A stretch of DNA of 64,000 nucleotides from Mytilus californianus (GCF_021869535.1 NW_026262712.1:66434100-66498099); one strand, 5' to 3'; counted from the first letter of the stretch, positions 33,045 to 44,560 are shown. Notes: generated from the sequence alone by a model not told the origin. Numbers and translations are program-made.

Positions 33045-33058
33045 GGAAGACAAATTTA
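33045..33058 (+). repeat. SINE target-site duplication, right copy
   Basis: GGAAGACAAATTTA, identical to 32601-32614. Confidence 0.9.
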
Positions 33059-33114
33059 AACAAGACAAATTTAAACGAGCCGATTAATATGTTGAAATAT
33101 AAGGTTGCCGGTAC

Positions 33115-33330
33115 TTAGCGACGTCTTATAGAAAGGGTGTGTTTGATACAAGCCCAATATCCTGAACAACATGATTGTTTGTGGTCCAGACAAACAACTG
33201 TTGATTCAACAATCTTAAAGTCTGAATGCTCACGATATTCATACATTAAAATCCCATCCGACATTAGGTTTACGTCATCAATGCCATAACTCACGAGAGA
33301 AAATCGTCTTCATTCACCGAAGCACTATCA
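33115..33330 (-). pseudogene. Cys-loop ligand-binding-domain paralogue (AChBP/nAChR-like), broken
   Basis: On the minus strand the frame ending at the TAA 33115-33117 reads SYGIDDVNLMSDGILMYEY, then vicinal cysteines in SCCSGYWACIKHTLSIRRR, then stop. It matches the last ~58 residues of the exon at 63.13 kb, including the exact stop position. Going upstream, the homologous Cys codon of the Cys-loop is replaced by TGA (33310-33312) and similarity fades. The tryptophan of the GPWSYD block is also lost. I therefore call it a pseudogene, though purely from one exon. It and the 63-kb exon are on the same strand about 30 kb apart, as expected for tandem paralogues. Its 3' flank carries a SINE. Confidence 0.7.
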
Positions 33331-33439
33331 GCTTAAACTCCTTTGTGTACTTAAACTCGTACGTGTACAAGGCGAATTAAGAAATATTTAAATATTCATA
33401 CTTCGAACTGAACTGAAAACAAGTCAAAAAAAAACCCCC

Positions 33440-33605
33440 AAAACACCTCCAAGGCAAATTTAAAAAATGGGAAGTCCATAAAAATTGACCAAATCAAACT
33501 CTATCAATCAACGTAACAAGTGAAAAGCAACTGCCATATTCCTGACTTTCCTGAAGAAAATGGTGGGTTCAACCTGGTTTTAGAGCTAGCTATACTTCAT
33601 TGTTA
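33440..33605 (+). repeat. Dispersed repeat M, partial
   Basis: Contains AACTGCCATATTCCTGACTT and GGTGGGTTCAACCTGGTTTTA blocks shared with 43.23-43.53, 55.14-55.40 and 61.98-62.29 kb. Confidence 0.65.
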
Positions 33606-34389
33606 TATAAAAAAAGAGATATTTGATATACGTTAATGAGACAGCAATGTTATTGTCTGCTCAAATCAGTTTACTTGCAAGATTTAGCAATCATAAGCAT
33701 GCACTAAATGAATAGTTTACATAATTACATATATACAAATTAAACATTCAATTTGCCAAATTTTGATAGTGTAAGGTAAATTGTGTGTCTTTTTCTTAGC
33801 ATCATTGCTGGTCATGTTGCAAAATACTTTTTTGGTTTAAAAATATTTTTACTAAGTATTATTCTGTATACAACAGAAACATCTTAAACTTGAAAGATAA
33901 AAAAAATGTCGTTAAATGAATTTAAAAAATATATTTTGAAACACTGGTCTAACTTAAAAGATGATGAGGAGGCAAAACTCAAAACTGTTGTTTGATTAAA
34001 GACCTCTATTAGCTTTTCACAGGGACACAAACAACCTCTGAAACTCTTGTAAATGAACATAAAACATGTGAAAGTATATTCAACACATATATATGGATAT
34101 TAAATTTGTAAAATAAATGAACATGAATAGTATTTTAGAAAAGTAGATGGTCAAACAAATTATTAGAAGTCGGGCCCCTTAACATATTACAGTATTTCTT
34201 TGAAAAAAGTGTCACCATTGGCTTGGGCTCTTGACGATGGACATGGTCTCATGCTAGTGCCGTGTGCAAAATAAACAAAATGTCGCGTGATACTTATGCT
34301 GTTAACATTTTGTTGATTTGCAATATTGTCAGACAGCTGATTTAAATAAAAGATACCCAAAAACAAACAAAAAACACTTGATTCATTTA
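33606..34389. other. No recognisable gene
   Basis: AT-rich; nothing recognised. Confidence 0.4.
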
Positions 34390-34860
34390 GTTCGTCTGAA
34401 TCGCTTTTCTAGATTTAACTTCATCAGCAATGGTCAAACGGGAATCTTTATAGCCAAGGATGTATAAGTACCTTATAAGAAATACGTAAAATGGCTATAT
34501 GGCCAAAAAGGGAAAAAAAATATAGCCTTATCCAACTAATGTCAACTTTGTCCTATGAATAGCTAAATTCATTTACGGTCAACTTTGCCTGTGTGATTTT
34601 GAATCTTAGTTTCTTGTGAAATGTTTATTCTATCGACGGAGAATTTAGAATAATAAGTTACAAATTATGACGATATCACAGCATTGAAAACTGTGCTGGT
34701 GATTTGTTCTTTAATCGGACATGGTCAAACCTTCACATTTGATGCCGAGGATGTTTATATATGTAGAAAGTTATGAGCTATATGACCAAAAGAAATTACC
34801 TAATTAAAATTTGGGTGAGGGAGATTGAAATGTAGTCTCTTATTTATTTCTTATTTATCA
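34390..34860 (+). repeat. Diverged retrozyme-like unit (349-bp family) with intact minus-strand core
   Basis: Related to 16.8-17.5 kb (ATAGCCAAGGATGTATAAGT, GGTCAACTTTGCCTGTG blocks). On the minus strand CTGATGA (34427-34421) is followed by an 11-base stem-II/loop segment and GAAA (34409-34406), so both catalytic core strings of a hammerhead are intact here. The plus-strand hammerhead-like motif is not recognisable. Confidence 0.5.
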
Positions 34861-34869
34861 ATAAACTCA

Positions 34870-35240
34870 CCATAAATACCAGGCGTCCATGTCATATGCC
34901 AGACGCGCGACCCATTAGTGACGCTCGAATAAAAAAGTTAAAAAGTCCAAATAAAGAACGAAGTTGAATAGCATCCCGAAAGGTATTGCCAAATACAGCT
35001 AAAGTAGTCTATTGATGTCATAGAAAATCCTTAGTATTTCTAAAAATTCGATGTTTTATATATAAACAGTTTATTTCTTATTATGACCATATCAGAGATA
35101 ATTCATGTCAACACGGACCGGAGAATAATAAAACAAAATGTTAAAACAATCATTGCAATACTGAAGCACTGAATACCGATAATACCCTGGGGACTAGTAG
35201 CCTACCAGTATTGGTATTAAACTAGTTCCAGTGAATTGAA
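34870..35240 (+). repeat. Retrozyme-like unit, second subfamily
   Basis: Has CCAGACGCGCGAC, GTGACGCTCGAAT, GTTGAATAGCATCCC, AATCCTTAGTATTTCT and AATTCATGTCAACACGG in the same order as the copies at 50.8, 52.2 and 63.6 kb (there on the other strand). The hammerhead between GACGCGCG and GTGACGCTC is deleted. A TACCCTGGGGACTA remnant of the plus-strand motif lies near 35188. Confidence 0.55.
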
Positions 35241-35424
35241 AATATGCTTTATAAATTCCATGGGTAAATTGTATATTTTGGATGTAGATAAGTTTCTAAT
35301 TTAATATGTCTACTACCTAATATCTTAATATAGTTGATTATCATATGATTGTTTAAACCAATCATGCATGTAATCAAGAAATCACAACACAGTTTATGTT
35401 TTGACATTGACTCAGAAAGTTTAT

Positions 35425-35755
35425 TTGTATCTGTCATTTCGGGCGCATGAAATTTATAAAATGTTGCTTTCATTTTTTACAGCGCTTGTTCGATTTCAAT
35501 ACTGATGACTATCATCGGCTCAGTAGTCAGTACTTCGGTATTTATAACAAACCTTTCTAAATCTATCGTTTTACAATTTATAAATTATCAAGACACTAAG
35601 GTTTCAACTCTTTCAGGCAAAGTTGGATTTCAAATAGGCTATGGGTAGGTTCTTTTTGGTTTTAAAGCTTCAACTGTTTCGGTTCTTATACATCCTTAGC
35701 TTTCAAATATTCGGCTTTGGTCTTTCCGCATGGAATTTATAAAGAGTTGTTTTCA
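35425..35755 (-). repeat. Retrozyme-like unit (349-bp family), inverted
   Basis: The minus strand gives GTACTGACTACTGAGCCGATGA near 35540-35510, and the AAAGCCGAATATTTGAAAGC and GAACCGAAACAGTTGAAGC blocks, as in 16.8-17.5 kb. It is inverted relative to the neighbouring copies. Confidence 0.6.
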
Positions 35756-35759
35756 TTTT

Positions 35760-36464
35760 TTTTTTTGCACACAATTTCTGCAAATATTGCAGAAATAAGA
35801 GTCTTACGAGGGAATGAATACGGCCTTTTTATATAGTGATTTTCGTCTAGTGTGTTTTTTGTCCAACTAGATTGAACTAGCGAAGCTGTTCCACCTGGCC
35901 AACCTAAACTTATTCCTCCAGATATTCTTCGAGGAGATATTTTCCTATTTGTTTTTAAGTGTTCTGAAACCGAACTCAACGGAATAAATCAATGATGTAG
36001 ATTTCAGATCATCTTTATAGGCACACTTACCAGCATTGTAAGACATAAGAGCATTGTCTTAAATTTAATCGACCAAGCTTTTTTCCACAAAAGTGTTATT
36101 ACTGTCCATATCTCCTCTTGCTGTTGCATAAGTATTATAATGTTTTTTTTAATGCTTCGATCTATATTTGTGAATCAATTGAATGGTAATTGTAGTCCCT
36201 CCTGGAAGTGTATACTTGTTACTGTTGCTATTTATATTTTTGTAATGTTTAATATAAAATAATCGTATTATTATCGACAGCACTGTCTGATGCATGTGTA
36301 ATAAAACATTATCCATACTTTTAAAAAGTCAATACTGCGTAAATAGGTCACAATAGATTTAGCAGGTTGACAGAAAAAAAAATATGAACTTTAACTTAAA
36401 CTAAATGGAAGTATTTGTCATATGTATGTTTTACTTTCGAACGCATACAACTTTACCACTTGGA
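35760..36464. other. No recognisable gene
   Basis: AT-rich; nothing recognised. Confidence 0.4.
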
Positions 36465-36655
36465 ACACTTGATCCGATAGCTTCCTCGTAAGCAGCAACC
36501 CTCTTTCAAGGAAATGTTGAAAGGGAATGTAAGCCCTGGAATGTTGCATCAATTAATAGACATATACCCAATATGTAGTGCCTATTGGAATGTTGCTACA
36601 TAGAAATGGAAATATAATAATTGGGTAGCTGAATCATCTCTTTCGTCGAAAAGTT
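36465..36655 (-). mobile_element. Penelope-like (family 2) RT scrap
   Basis: The minus strand reads a decayed KLFDERDD..., then FLCSNIPIGTTYWVYV-like and LERGLLLTRKLSDQ, matching the family-2 blocks KRDDF, FLCCNIPAAPAYGVYIS and LLLTRKLLNQ. Two pieces are brought together by a small deletion or rearrangement. Confidence 0.6.
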
Positions 36656-38278
36656 TTTTTTTTTTTTTTGGATAATAGCGTTTAATTATCATTTTCGAAA
36701 AAAGGACAAGAAACTGAAACAAACAGTATTTCTATACCCTCATGAAACCAACGTTTGAAAATCATCAAGATAATGCTAATCAAGTGACCTGTGTACTTTC
36801 GAATGCTAAAAATGTTCTACCTCAGTATATATTACCTTAGCTTTGTTCGAATTTGGGGTACTCAACTCTCTTCAACTCATATATAAGTGAATAATATGAA
36901 ACTAAACTCCGCATTAAATTGATAACATAAGTTTGGTAACCTAAACGAAGTTTGTAATCCAGAAAAAAAACCTCATATTATAAAATAAGTATGTATTTCT
37001 CTCTGATATACAAAACATTTTGGATAACTGTTCCTTTGGCTCATTGGTGAGGTTTTTGTGTGCATCCCCATACCTACCACGAATGCACATTGGGCAAGGA
37101 CGTATAAAATACAAAATATACGAACTGAAATTTTGTGAAGAAATCTTACTAGGCTACCACTTCACATTGTTTCGAATGAAGCTCAATCGGGAAAAGGCCA
37201 TTGATTATAGTTCTGATATTCTCGTCCAAAAAAACTTCCAAGAGTGACCGTATCATCGTCCTTTTTAGTTCTGACAAAAATTAATTTCTGGTAAAAAAAA
37301 TAACTCATTATGTCTGCCAGTTTAACTTTCTGGATTAAAATGGTTTGTGTTGCGTTTCATACACCTAATTAAAGTTGGTGGCTCTTTATCTTACTAACCT
37401 AAAACCATAAGTCCAGTATATTCCGACTGTAGTGTTTTGATTTTTGCAATAAGTACCATGTAAAGTGAGAAGATGATAATAATTATATGTCAGCGTTCTA
37501 TAAAATTATTGTCAAGTGATGTCTATCTAATCGTTTTAATATATCCTTACTATCAAATTCAATTGTTAATATTACCTTGTTGCGCGAGTCAAACTCGCTG
37601 AACGTCTTTGCTCTTTTTTGTTTTGGTGTAACATTGGACAAGACGCTTATTTATCATGCGGACCTAATGTCTGGAATTCTGACTCGTGCATGACAATACA
37701 ATGTTTTGTTTAGGTTCAATACGATCCAATATTCTTATCATCTCTTCATGAACAATGCTTATGTTAAAGGGGTTGCAATACCCCTAATGCTCACACTTAG
37801 AATGCATCCAGATTTTTATATATTCGTTATGCCTGTAAATTGCACATTTACAAAAGACGATGTGTTCACGACACTATATCCTAATTCTGGATGACATAAA
37901 GGTGTGACTATATTACAAACCCAAATACATTTTGTTTTTCTAACTTGATCCAAAAAGTGAAGTCAAACTTCATTTTTTTTTTGTTTTGGTAAGGAAATGA
38001 CAAGTACTGATATGATATAAAAGTGAATAGACGCCTGCATTCATTGGAACAATAAAAAAAATGGCACAAGTATGATAAAACATCACTCAAAGTATCTGTT
38101 GTTTAATAGAAATTGATCAAATATGAAAACAAAATATATATTTTGAATCAGAGTTATGTTAAGGTCAACAAACTATTCGACACCAACTCGGATTATTTTT
38201 TATAGGATTATATGAAACGGTTAATCAATTGTTTGATAACGTATATAGCTGCGGATATTGCAGCTGTTGGTACACCTC
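36656..38278. other. No recognisable gene
   Basis: AT-rich, with a poly-T run at about 36651-36670. At 38225-38280 the minus strand could continue the neighbouring gene in another frame (GGVPTAAISAAIYVIKQL), which would be its real C-terminus if a frameshift or intron intervenes. Confidence 0.35.
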
Positions 38279-38880
38279 CTACAGAACAAATATGCATGCT
38301 ATAAAATACCAAATACCAAGACTAACTGCTTTGTTGATTAACCATTTTACTAGTTGCCGTAATGTCAAACGACCTTCGAGCCAATCTTTAATCATCAAAA
38401 TGATCTCTAGGATGACGAACATGTACTGCAGTAGTCCTTCAATAAATTGTAACTGTGTTTCTGTCAATGGTAACGATTTTAAAAACAAGCTTCTGATTTC
38501 TGTAAAACTTTCGTTTTTAAATGTACGCATTGAACTACATAATGCATTTGTTAAAATTTTCGGATACTCTATGTTCTTAAAACCCTTTTCTATGCTTGAA
38601 TCAATGATAGAGCCAAGCAATTCGGATACAAAATCCGTAATAACCTTTTGACTTATATTTTTAGCTGCACTTTCGATATTCTTTTTAATGTCCGTCAATT
38701 CAAAAGGACTTCTTTGTGACCTATCTTTAGCGTTATTGTCAGTTTCTTTGCTTTTTTTGGCTCCTCCATTAGTGCCTCCTCCATAATTGAAACCGTCTCG
38801 ATTTTTGCCTGTCTCTGAAAACAACTCATCTTCTCTATTTTGCATTCCACTTCCTTCTGTAAGTCCTCCATCTCTTAATT
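38279..38880 (-). CDS. Terminal exon of unknown host gene, copy A
   Basis: A minus-strand acceptor (TTCCTCTTTTTAG, ending 38881) precedes 200 open codons. After a short Gly/Asn-rich linker (DGFNYGGGTNGGAKKSKE) comes an amphipathic helical region (ELTDIKKNIESAAKNISQ, VITDFVSELLGSIIDSSI). A hydrophobic C-terminal part follows (LLQYMFVILEIILMI, LVKWLINKAVSLGIWYFIAC). The ORF can extend upstream to an ATG at 38971 with a hydrophobic leader, but the acceptor makes an exon boundary more likely. The same frame is conserved in copy B, evidence that it was coding. At its end a +1 shift would add GGVPTAAISAAIYVIKQL. No domain recognised; probably membrane-associated. Alternative: a decayed copy of a longer gene. 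Confidence 0.55.
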
Positions 38881-39283
38881 CTAAAAAGAGGAAATTCAAA
38901 GAAATCAGTGCGTCTAAAAATATTAAAAATAATACCGTTGCCGGTAGTGAAATTCCATGTGATACGAGCATTGCATATAATCCGTCGGAAATTCAGAAAC
39001 ATATATCAGGTGTTTATCATGGAATGTAAACAGGGGGTTTGATGCAAAAATTTAAAAATTCCAAATTTGGTGTGCACTTATGATATTGTGATTTTTAGAA
39101 AAATGTTGGATCAATAATTCATGTGATGTTGAAAGTGGCTAAATAATTGTTAAGCAGTGCCACTGTGAAGAAAGAAGTATGAACAAGGTTGTGGTCTTTT
39201 GTAAATACGCAAGGATGTATAATCCCTGTATATAGTTCTATACAATAGATGAATTTCGACACTATTTCGAATTACTTGATCTA
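38297..39283. repeat. Tandem duplication, unit A (about 980 bp)
   Basis: Bounded by ATAAAATAC-CAAATACCAAGACTAAC at the left and TTACTTGATCTA at the right. Repeated directly at 39284-40908 once the 647-bp insert there is removed. Confidence 0.85.
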
Positions 39284-39289
39284 TAAAAT

Positions 39290-40511
39290 ACAAAATACCA
39301 AGACTAACTGCTTTGTTAATAACCATTTAACAGTTGCCGTAATGCCAAACAACCTTCAAGCCAATCTTTAATCATCAAAATGATTGCCCAGATGACGAAC
39401 ATGTATTGCAGTAGTCCCTCAACATAGTTAAACTGTGTTACTGCCTTTAGTGACGATTTTAAAAGCAAGCTTGTGAATTATGTTAAACTTTCGTTTTTAA
39501 ATGTATGCATTGAGCTACATAATACGTTTGTTAGGATTTTCGAAATTTCTATGTTCTTAGAACCCTTTTCTATGTTTGAGGTAGCAATACACAGCTAGGA
39601 GTTTGGTTTTGCATTTTGGCCCCGGTGGATTTTTCAAATATGAAGGTTATTCTGCAATAAAATTAATTTTTAGACAGCTGAGTACTAATTTAGCCTTCAA
39701 AGGTGGTTTATAAGAACATCAAATTTATTTTTGACATGTTTTATGGCCTTTTTTCTGTTTGACTCTTCGTATTTTCATACTAGACCGGCCATAGGTACAG
39801 TAATTAATGTAATGTTTACAAACACTTTTTTCTGCACGAATTTTTTTACGCAATTTTACAAAAAAAAGTTGAAAGACATATGATTTTTCTTGGATTTCTT
39901 GATTGATATATGTAAACAGTTTCAGAAAAGGTATTATTTCAACCGCTTGAAATTCTACTTCTGTCCAAATTTTGGGGAAATATGTGACTTCTTTTGCCCC
40001 CTTTTTGTAATATTTTATAACAAATAAATGCAGATTGTTGCCATGGATACACCAAAAAGAAATCATATTTTACCATTTTTACTAGTGGATATAAAATCTA
40101 TGGAAGATTCTGATTACATACCAATGCACATAACAATAAGCTTAATTTGCAAGAAAGCAATGAAAAGGGGATGGTAAAATTTATGCGGGTAAATTTTAAT
40201 ATTTTTTCCTAACTGTTTATTGCTACTTGAATCAATGACAGAGCCAAGCAATTCGGATACGAAATCCGTATTAACCATTTGACTCATACCTTTAGCTGCA
40301 TTTCCGATTTTCTTTTTAATGTCCGTCAACTCAAAAGGACTTCTTTGATGCATATCTTTAGCATTATTGTCAGTTTCTTTGCCTTTTTTGCCTCCTCCAT
40401 TAGCGCCTCCTCCATAATTGAAACCATCTCGATTTTCGCCTGTCTCTGAAAACAACTCATCTTCTCTATTTTGCATTTCACTTCCTTTTGTAAGCTCTCC
40501 ATCTCTTGATT
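39290..40511 (-). pseudogene. Unknown host exon, copy B, split by a TIR element
   Basis: Same exon as 38279-38880. The acceptor is conserved (exon start 40511) and the frame is open to 40233 (ELFSETGENRDGFNYGGG, FELTDIKKKIGNAAKGMS, VSELLGSVIDSS). There the 647-bp element interrupts. The remainder, 39575 down to 39290, has a stop and shifts. The N-terminal half retains mostly conservative changes relative to copy A. Confidence 0.65.
39580..40226. mobile_element. 647-bp non-autonomous TIR element with TTGA duplication
   Basis: Absent from unit A at the corresponding position. The left end is GTAGCAATACACAGCTAGG (39581-39599); the right end is CCTAACTGTTTATTGCTAC (40208-40226). These are inverted repeats with 17 of 19 matches. 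TTGA occurs on both sides (39576-39579, 40227-40230), giving a 4-bp target duplication, with one unpaired G at 39580. No transposase. The superfamily is not assignable from this alone. The ORF at 39725-40066 is internal to it. Confidence 0.85.
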
Positions 40512-40908
40512 CTAAAAAGAGGAAATTCAAAGAAATCATTGCGTCTAAAATATTAAAAATAATACCGTTGCCGGTAGTGAAATTCCAAGTGATACTATCA
40601 TTGCGAAATTTTAGAAAGATATGCAAGGTGTTTATCATGGAATGTAAATAGGGGGTTTGATGCAAAATTTTAAACAATTCAAAATTTTGTGTGCACGAAT
40701 GATATTGTGATTTTAGATGGATGTTGGATCAATAATACATGTGATGTTGAAAGTGGCTAATACAATTATTAAGCGGTGCCACTGTCAAGAAAAAAGTATG
40801 AACAAGGTTTAGTTGTGGTCTTTTGTAAATAAGCAAGGGTGCATAATCCCTGTATACAGTTCTGTACAATTTATGAATTTCGACATCATTTCGAAATTAC
40901 TTGATCTA

Positions 40909-43224
40909 ATTTAAAAAAAAGTCTATTATGCTCATACCTAAATAGAAGTAACACAGTACGATTACAAAACATATCTACAATATCTTAAAGTTACCATTAT
41001 GTAAGGACATACGAATTTTCGTTACATATTCTATAACAACGTACTTATCTTTTATACATTTTTGGTGATGTGTCAAGCGTCAAATTTATCTCTCTTAGCT
41101 TTGTCATATGAGTACCATTGTATGGTTAATTGTAAAAATGAACTATTAAAATACAATTTGTTGTATAAACATCTTTTTAATACAAGTTGCCCAGTTTGTG
41201 CATTTATTATTATTTGCTACTTAGTCTTTTAACACGACTTCAAAATACACTTTTCACTTTCACAAATTTGAAACCACCTTTTAATTATCATAAAATTTAG
41301 TTCATAGAACAATGGAAGTCTTCCTCATTCATAATATACCAATTACAATAGTAGTCGACCTCTTGACTCCTAATAATGTTTTACTATTATTTCACATGTA
41401 TGTATGTAGAATTTTAATGAATGGTTGTAAAGTATGCAGTGTTCATTGGGCACAAAACGGTAGAACAGTTTACGTGGAAAAATCGTCTGTCCTTACATAA
41501 TCTGTATTGAAATTGGTCGTTTTTATGGGATAAGTAGAAATAGTCGAATGTGTATTATGTGTGATCTAGATGATCATACATTAAATATACTATACATATA
41601 GTAAAGATTGAATCTTATTTTGTCCAAGTTACATTACTGATTTACATAAGAAGTTTATCAATATATTATTGATCTTGAACATCAACTTGATAGTAAGTAC
41701 AATTAGTTTCTGTTGAAAACAATAAGAAACTTTGTAATTTGGGAAGTAATTATTTTATGCGTTTACATATGCGTGCAGAGATAATATTTAAGACATATTT
41801 ATATTATATGTATTTTAAAACTCACACTCTGTATGGCATGTGACTGATATTTCTGACGTTTATTATCTATATTTTTTGTTTGTTAACGCGATACAATATT
41901 TATGCATGATATACTGATTAAATGAATTATTAAAGGAAATAAATTGACTTGGTGAGAAGTTTTGTTCTGTTTGATGTCTTTTGATTTGCTTTTTGGGGTA
42001 TTGTATATTCTGTTTGTTTGTCGGGTTTTATTTTCCTTTATTTTTTGTCTGTCCGATCCTTGCTATTACTGTTACAAGTCTTATCTTTTTTGCTCCTGTC
42101 GAAAATTGTCATTTCCTTATTGTTGTCTGTTTCTAAAAATGTTTGTGTTATGTCTTTGGTATATAATTTTTTTTGTGTGTGTTAGTTTCGATTTCTCAAA
42201 TTTTGTCTTTAGCTCTTCTTCATTACCAAAGGTCCATTCCCTTTCATTTGTGGAAGGTTCCATCCATTCACATTTATCACGGTTCTCTTGTTGTGATTGA
42301 CTCATTCGAATATCATTGGAATGATTCGTTAAAATTTTGCTCGTATACATTCTGTTATGTGTATCCGAATTTTGGCTTCTGAAAACGAAATTAAGTTAAA
42401 ATGATATCAAAGCATATCAAAGATGAAACCAGAACTTGAATACTAGTTTTCAAGATTCTCTGTATACCATACAGATTTTGAGAGTAACATCGAAGACTGG
42501 TTTGCTCTAAACTGGTAACTTGTGTACTAGCACGTGAAGGCTCTGAGTCAACGCGTCTGTCTAATTCAAAACTGGATGTATATTTATATTAGACATCACA
42601 TTATCAGTGTTTCATAATGATTTGCATGTAATATTTGCCAACAATCCAGTTCTAATGTTACAACCCCCATCACCATGGTAAAACAAAACCATTTACTTTT
42701 ATGTACTCAATAATACTGACTCTTATATGAAAGGCGTTTTTAATTTAAACCAATTACTTGTCCTCAGTCAGTAATAATAGCATCGGAGGCTCTGCTGTTC
42801 CACTGCGTTGCCTCATGTCATTGCAGGCTTCCCTGACCACTGTAACAGACATTGGACATATGACAGAGCCATTATGCAAACACCTATGCAAGAATATTAT
42901 AATAGTTGTGTTTAGCTATCTGACAATAGTCATTGCAGATCAAATCTCATAAAAGAGGGGCAAAAGATACCAGAGGGACAGTCATAAGTCGCATCTGAAC
43001 AATTTGGTTTTATTTTTGCATGTTTTCTCGAGATCAGTTTATATCAATGCACAATATAATACAATGTATCAATAAAGGAACAAAGTCATAGAAAAATACA
43101 GTGTAGAATCCAATATCATATTTCATAGAAGGACATAAGAGCAATACAATATGTCCCTTTTTACACCTTGATTTACGAATCTGACCAGGTCATTCTCAAA
43201 CCAAACGTTTGATGTACTCAACAC
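40909..43224. other. No firm gene
   Basis: Mostly AT-rich. At 41960-42350 there is a pyrimidine-rich plus strand with a Lys/Glu-rich minus-strand frame (KCEWMEPSTNEREWTFGN). At 42758-42950 a GC-richer patch is open on both strands. Neither has splice or domain support. Confidence 0.3.
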
Positions 43225-43535
43225 GAGGTAAAATTCAACAAAAAGTTAAATAACAAAAATATCGAACTCCGAGGAAAATTCAAAATTGAAAGTCCCTAAT
43301 AAATAGGTAAAAAAAACCTCAAACAATCAAACAAATGGGTAACAACTGTCATATTCCTGACTTTGAGGATTAAATCTGGATTGAAAGCTAACTTAACCTT
43401 TCACTTGTATGACAGTCGCATGCGGTTCCATTATATTTACAATGATGTGTGAACAAAACAGACAGACATGATAGGTATTAGTGTCAAAAATAGGGGTACA
43501 TCAGTCACCATTGTGTAATAATCTTAATCACCATA
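43225..43535 (+). repeat. Dispersed repeat M
   Basis: The longest clear copy with 61.98-62.29 kb. It has AACTGTCATATTCCTGACTT, CACTTGTATGACAGTCGCAT, ACAATGATGTGTGAACAAAA and ATTGTGTAATAATCTTAATC blocks. Confidence 0.7.
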
Positions 43536-43576
43536 AAAACTAACAAATGTGTCAACAAAGAAACACAAAAAGGTAT

Positions 43577-43728
43577 AGTCATTTCGGGGCCTTTTATAGC
43601 TGACTGTGCCGTATGGGCTTTGCTCATTGTTGAAGGCCGTACGGTGACCTAGAGTTGTTAATTTCTGTGTCATTTGGTCTCTTGTGGAGAGTTGTCTCAT
43701 TGGCATCATACCGCATCTTCTTTTTTAT
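43577..43728 (+). repeat. Penelope-like 3'-UTR module, 5'-truncated
   Basis: TCATTTCGGGGCCTTTTATA to ATCTTCTTTTTTATA; matches the 3' half of the module at 26983-27358. Immediately follows repeat M. Confidence 0.75.
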
Positions 43729-44560
43729 ATTTACTGCAGGGTTTGTTACTCGTGCTGTGTGGGTGCAGTATAATGTGTCCCCGTGCCTGTAGTGTATGCC
43801 CTTATATTTTTACAGTTAGGGGTTTTTTGCTTGTGAGAGAGCTGTCTACATATTCCATTATCATGATTATTGTACTATTTCTTTTACTGTATATTTATCC
43901 TGCCCCCTTCTAAGGTTTTACTAAGAGTTCTTATATCTTCCTGTATTTGCCTTTTAATAGGTCCGGGACACAGTTATCGGGACACAGTCTTTCGTTGTCT
44001 ACGAATATAGTCTCTAATGCGGACAGTGTTTTACATTTTGTTTGTACACATTTCAATTTTATTTCCTTATTAAATTACATGTATAAACAGTTTATTAGTA
44101 TTTTTACGTGTAGGTAAATTAGTGATCTGATCCAGTTTGAAATGGTAAAAAAATAGTATGTCTAGATCTGAATCTGTCAGACTATATAACCTAAAATTGT
44201 CCTTAAATTGAGTGACAGTTTTTTTACTTATCTATAATTTTGATATTTAATGTGTCCCAAAATTAATACACTACACTGTAAACATATTTTTTGGATAGAG
44301 CAGGTGCTAATTTTTGTTAAAATATTTTTGTTGTTTTCTGTTTTAGATAAATTCACTACGTCATAACTGTTTTCTCGGACCAATATTTGTTATATGTCTG
44401 TCTTGTTTTACTGACGTCATTTTGTCGGGTTGTTCAATATAGTTTTTATAAGAATTCTTCGACTGTTTTATAAATTGTTTATATATTCTGTTATTGTAAC
44501 TCTTATTCAATGTTATGACTTTCGGACTCATTTATTCTTCTCATTACACTTTAATTAATC
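43729..44560. other. Possible 5' UTR of the Penelope-like element
   Basis: AT-rich sequence without genes. Being directly upstream of the element's first codons, part of it may belong to it; no boundary or ribozyme was recognised. Confidence 0.35.

Larger units (their letters stand above)
32475..33114 (-). other. 3' flank of the ligand-binding-domain pseudogene (paralogous to 62.96-63.13 kb)
   Basis: Outside the SINE, the sequence (TCACAAACAAAAAAAACAGATGATTGATAGA, read here in two pieces at about 32530-32555 and 33060-33114) aligns by eye with the 3' flank of the exon at 63.13 kb. The two loci are therefore related by DNA duplication, not by a processed retrocopy. Confidence 0.55.
39284..40908. 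repeat. Tandem duplication, unit B, with insertion
   Basis: Direct repeat of unit A in the same order and orientation, roughly 10 % diverged by eye, with a 647-bp TIR element at 39580-40226. The junction falls at TTACTTGATCTA|TAAAATAC. Confidence 0.85.

Noticed and set aside
32780-33118. 112-codon ORF as a gene
   Set aside because: It runs through the SINE body and target duplication.
38229-38651. 140-codon plus-strand ORF
   Set aside because: Antisense shadow of the minus-strand exon whose frame is conserved in the second copy.
42758-42952. Short host exon in a GC-richer patch
   Set aside because: Open on both strands, without clear splice pair or domain.
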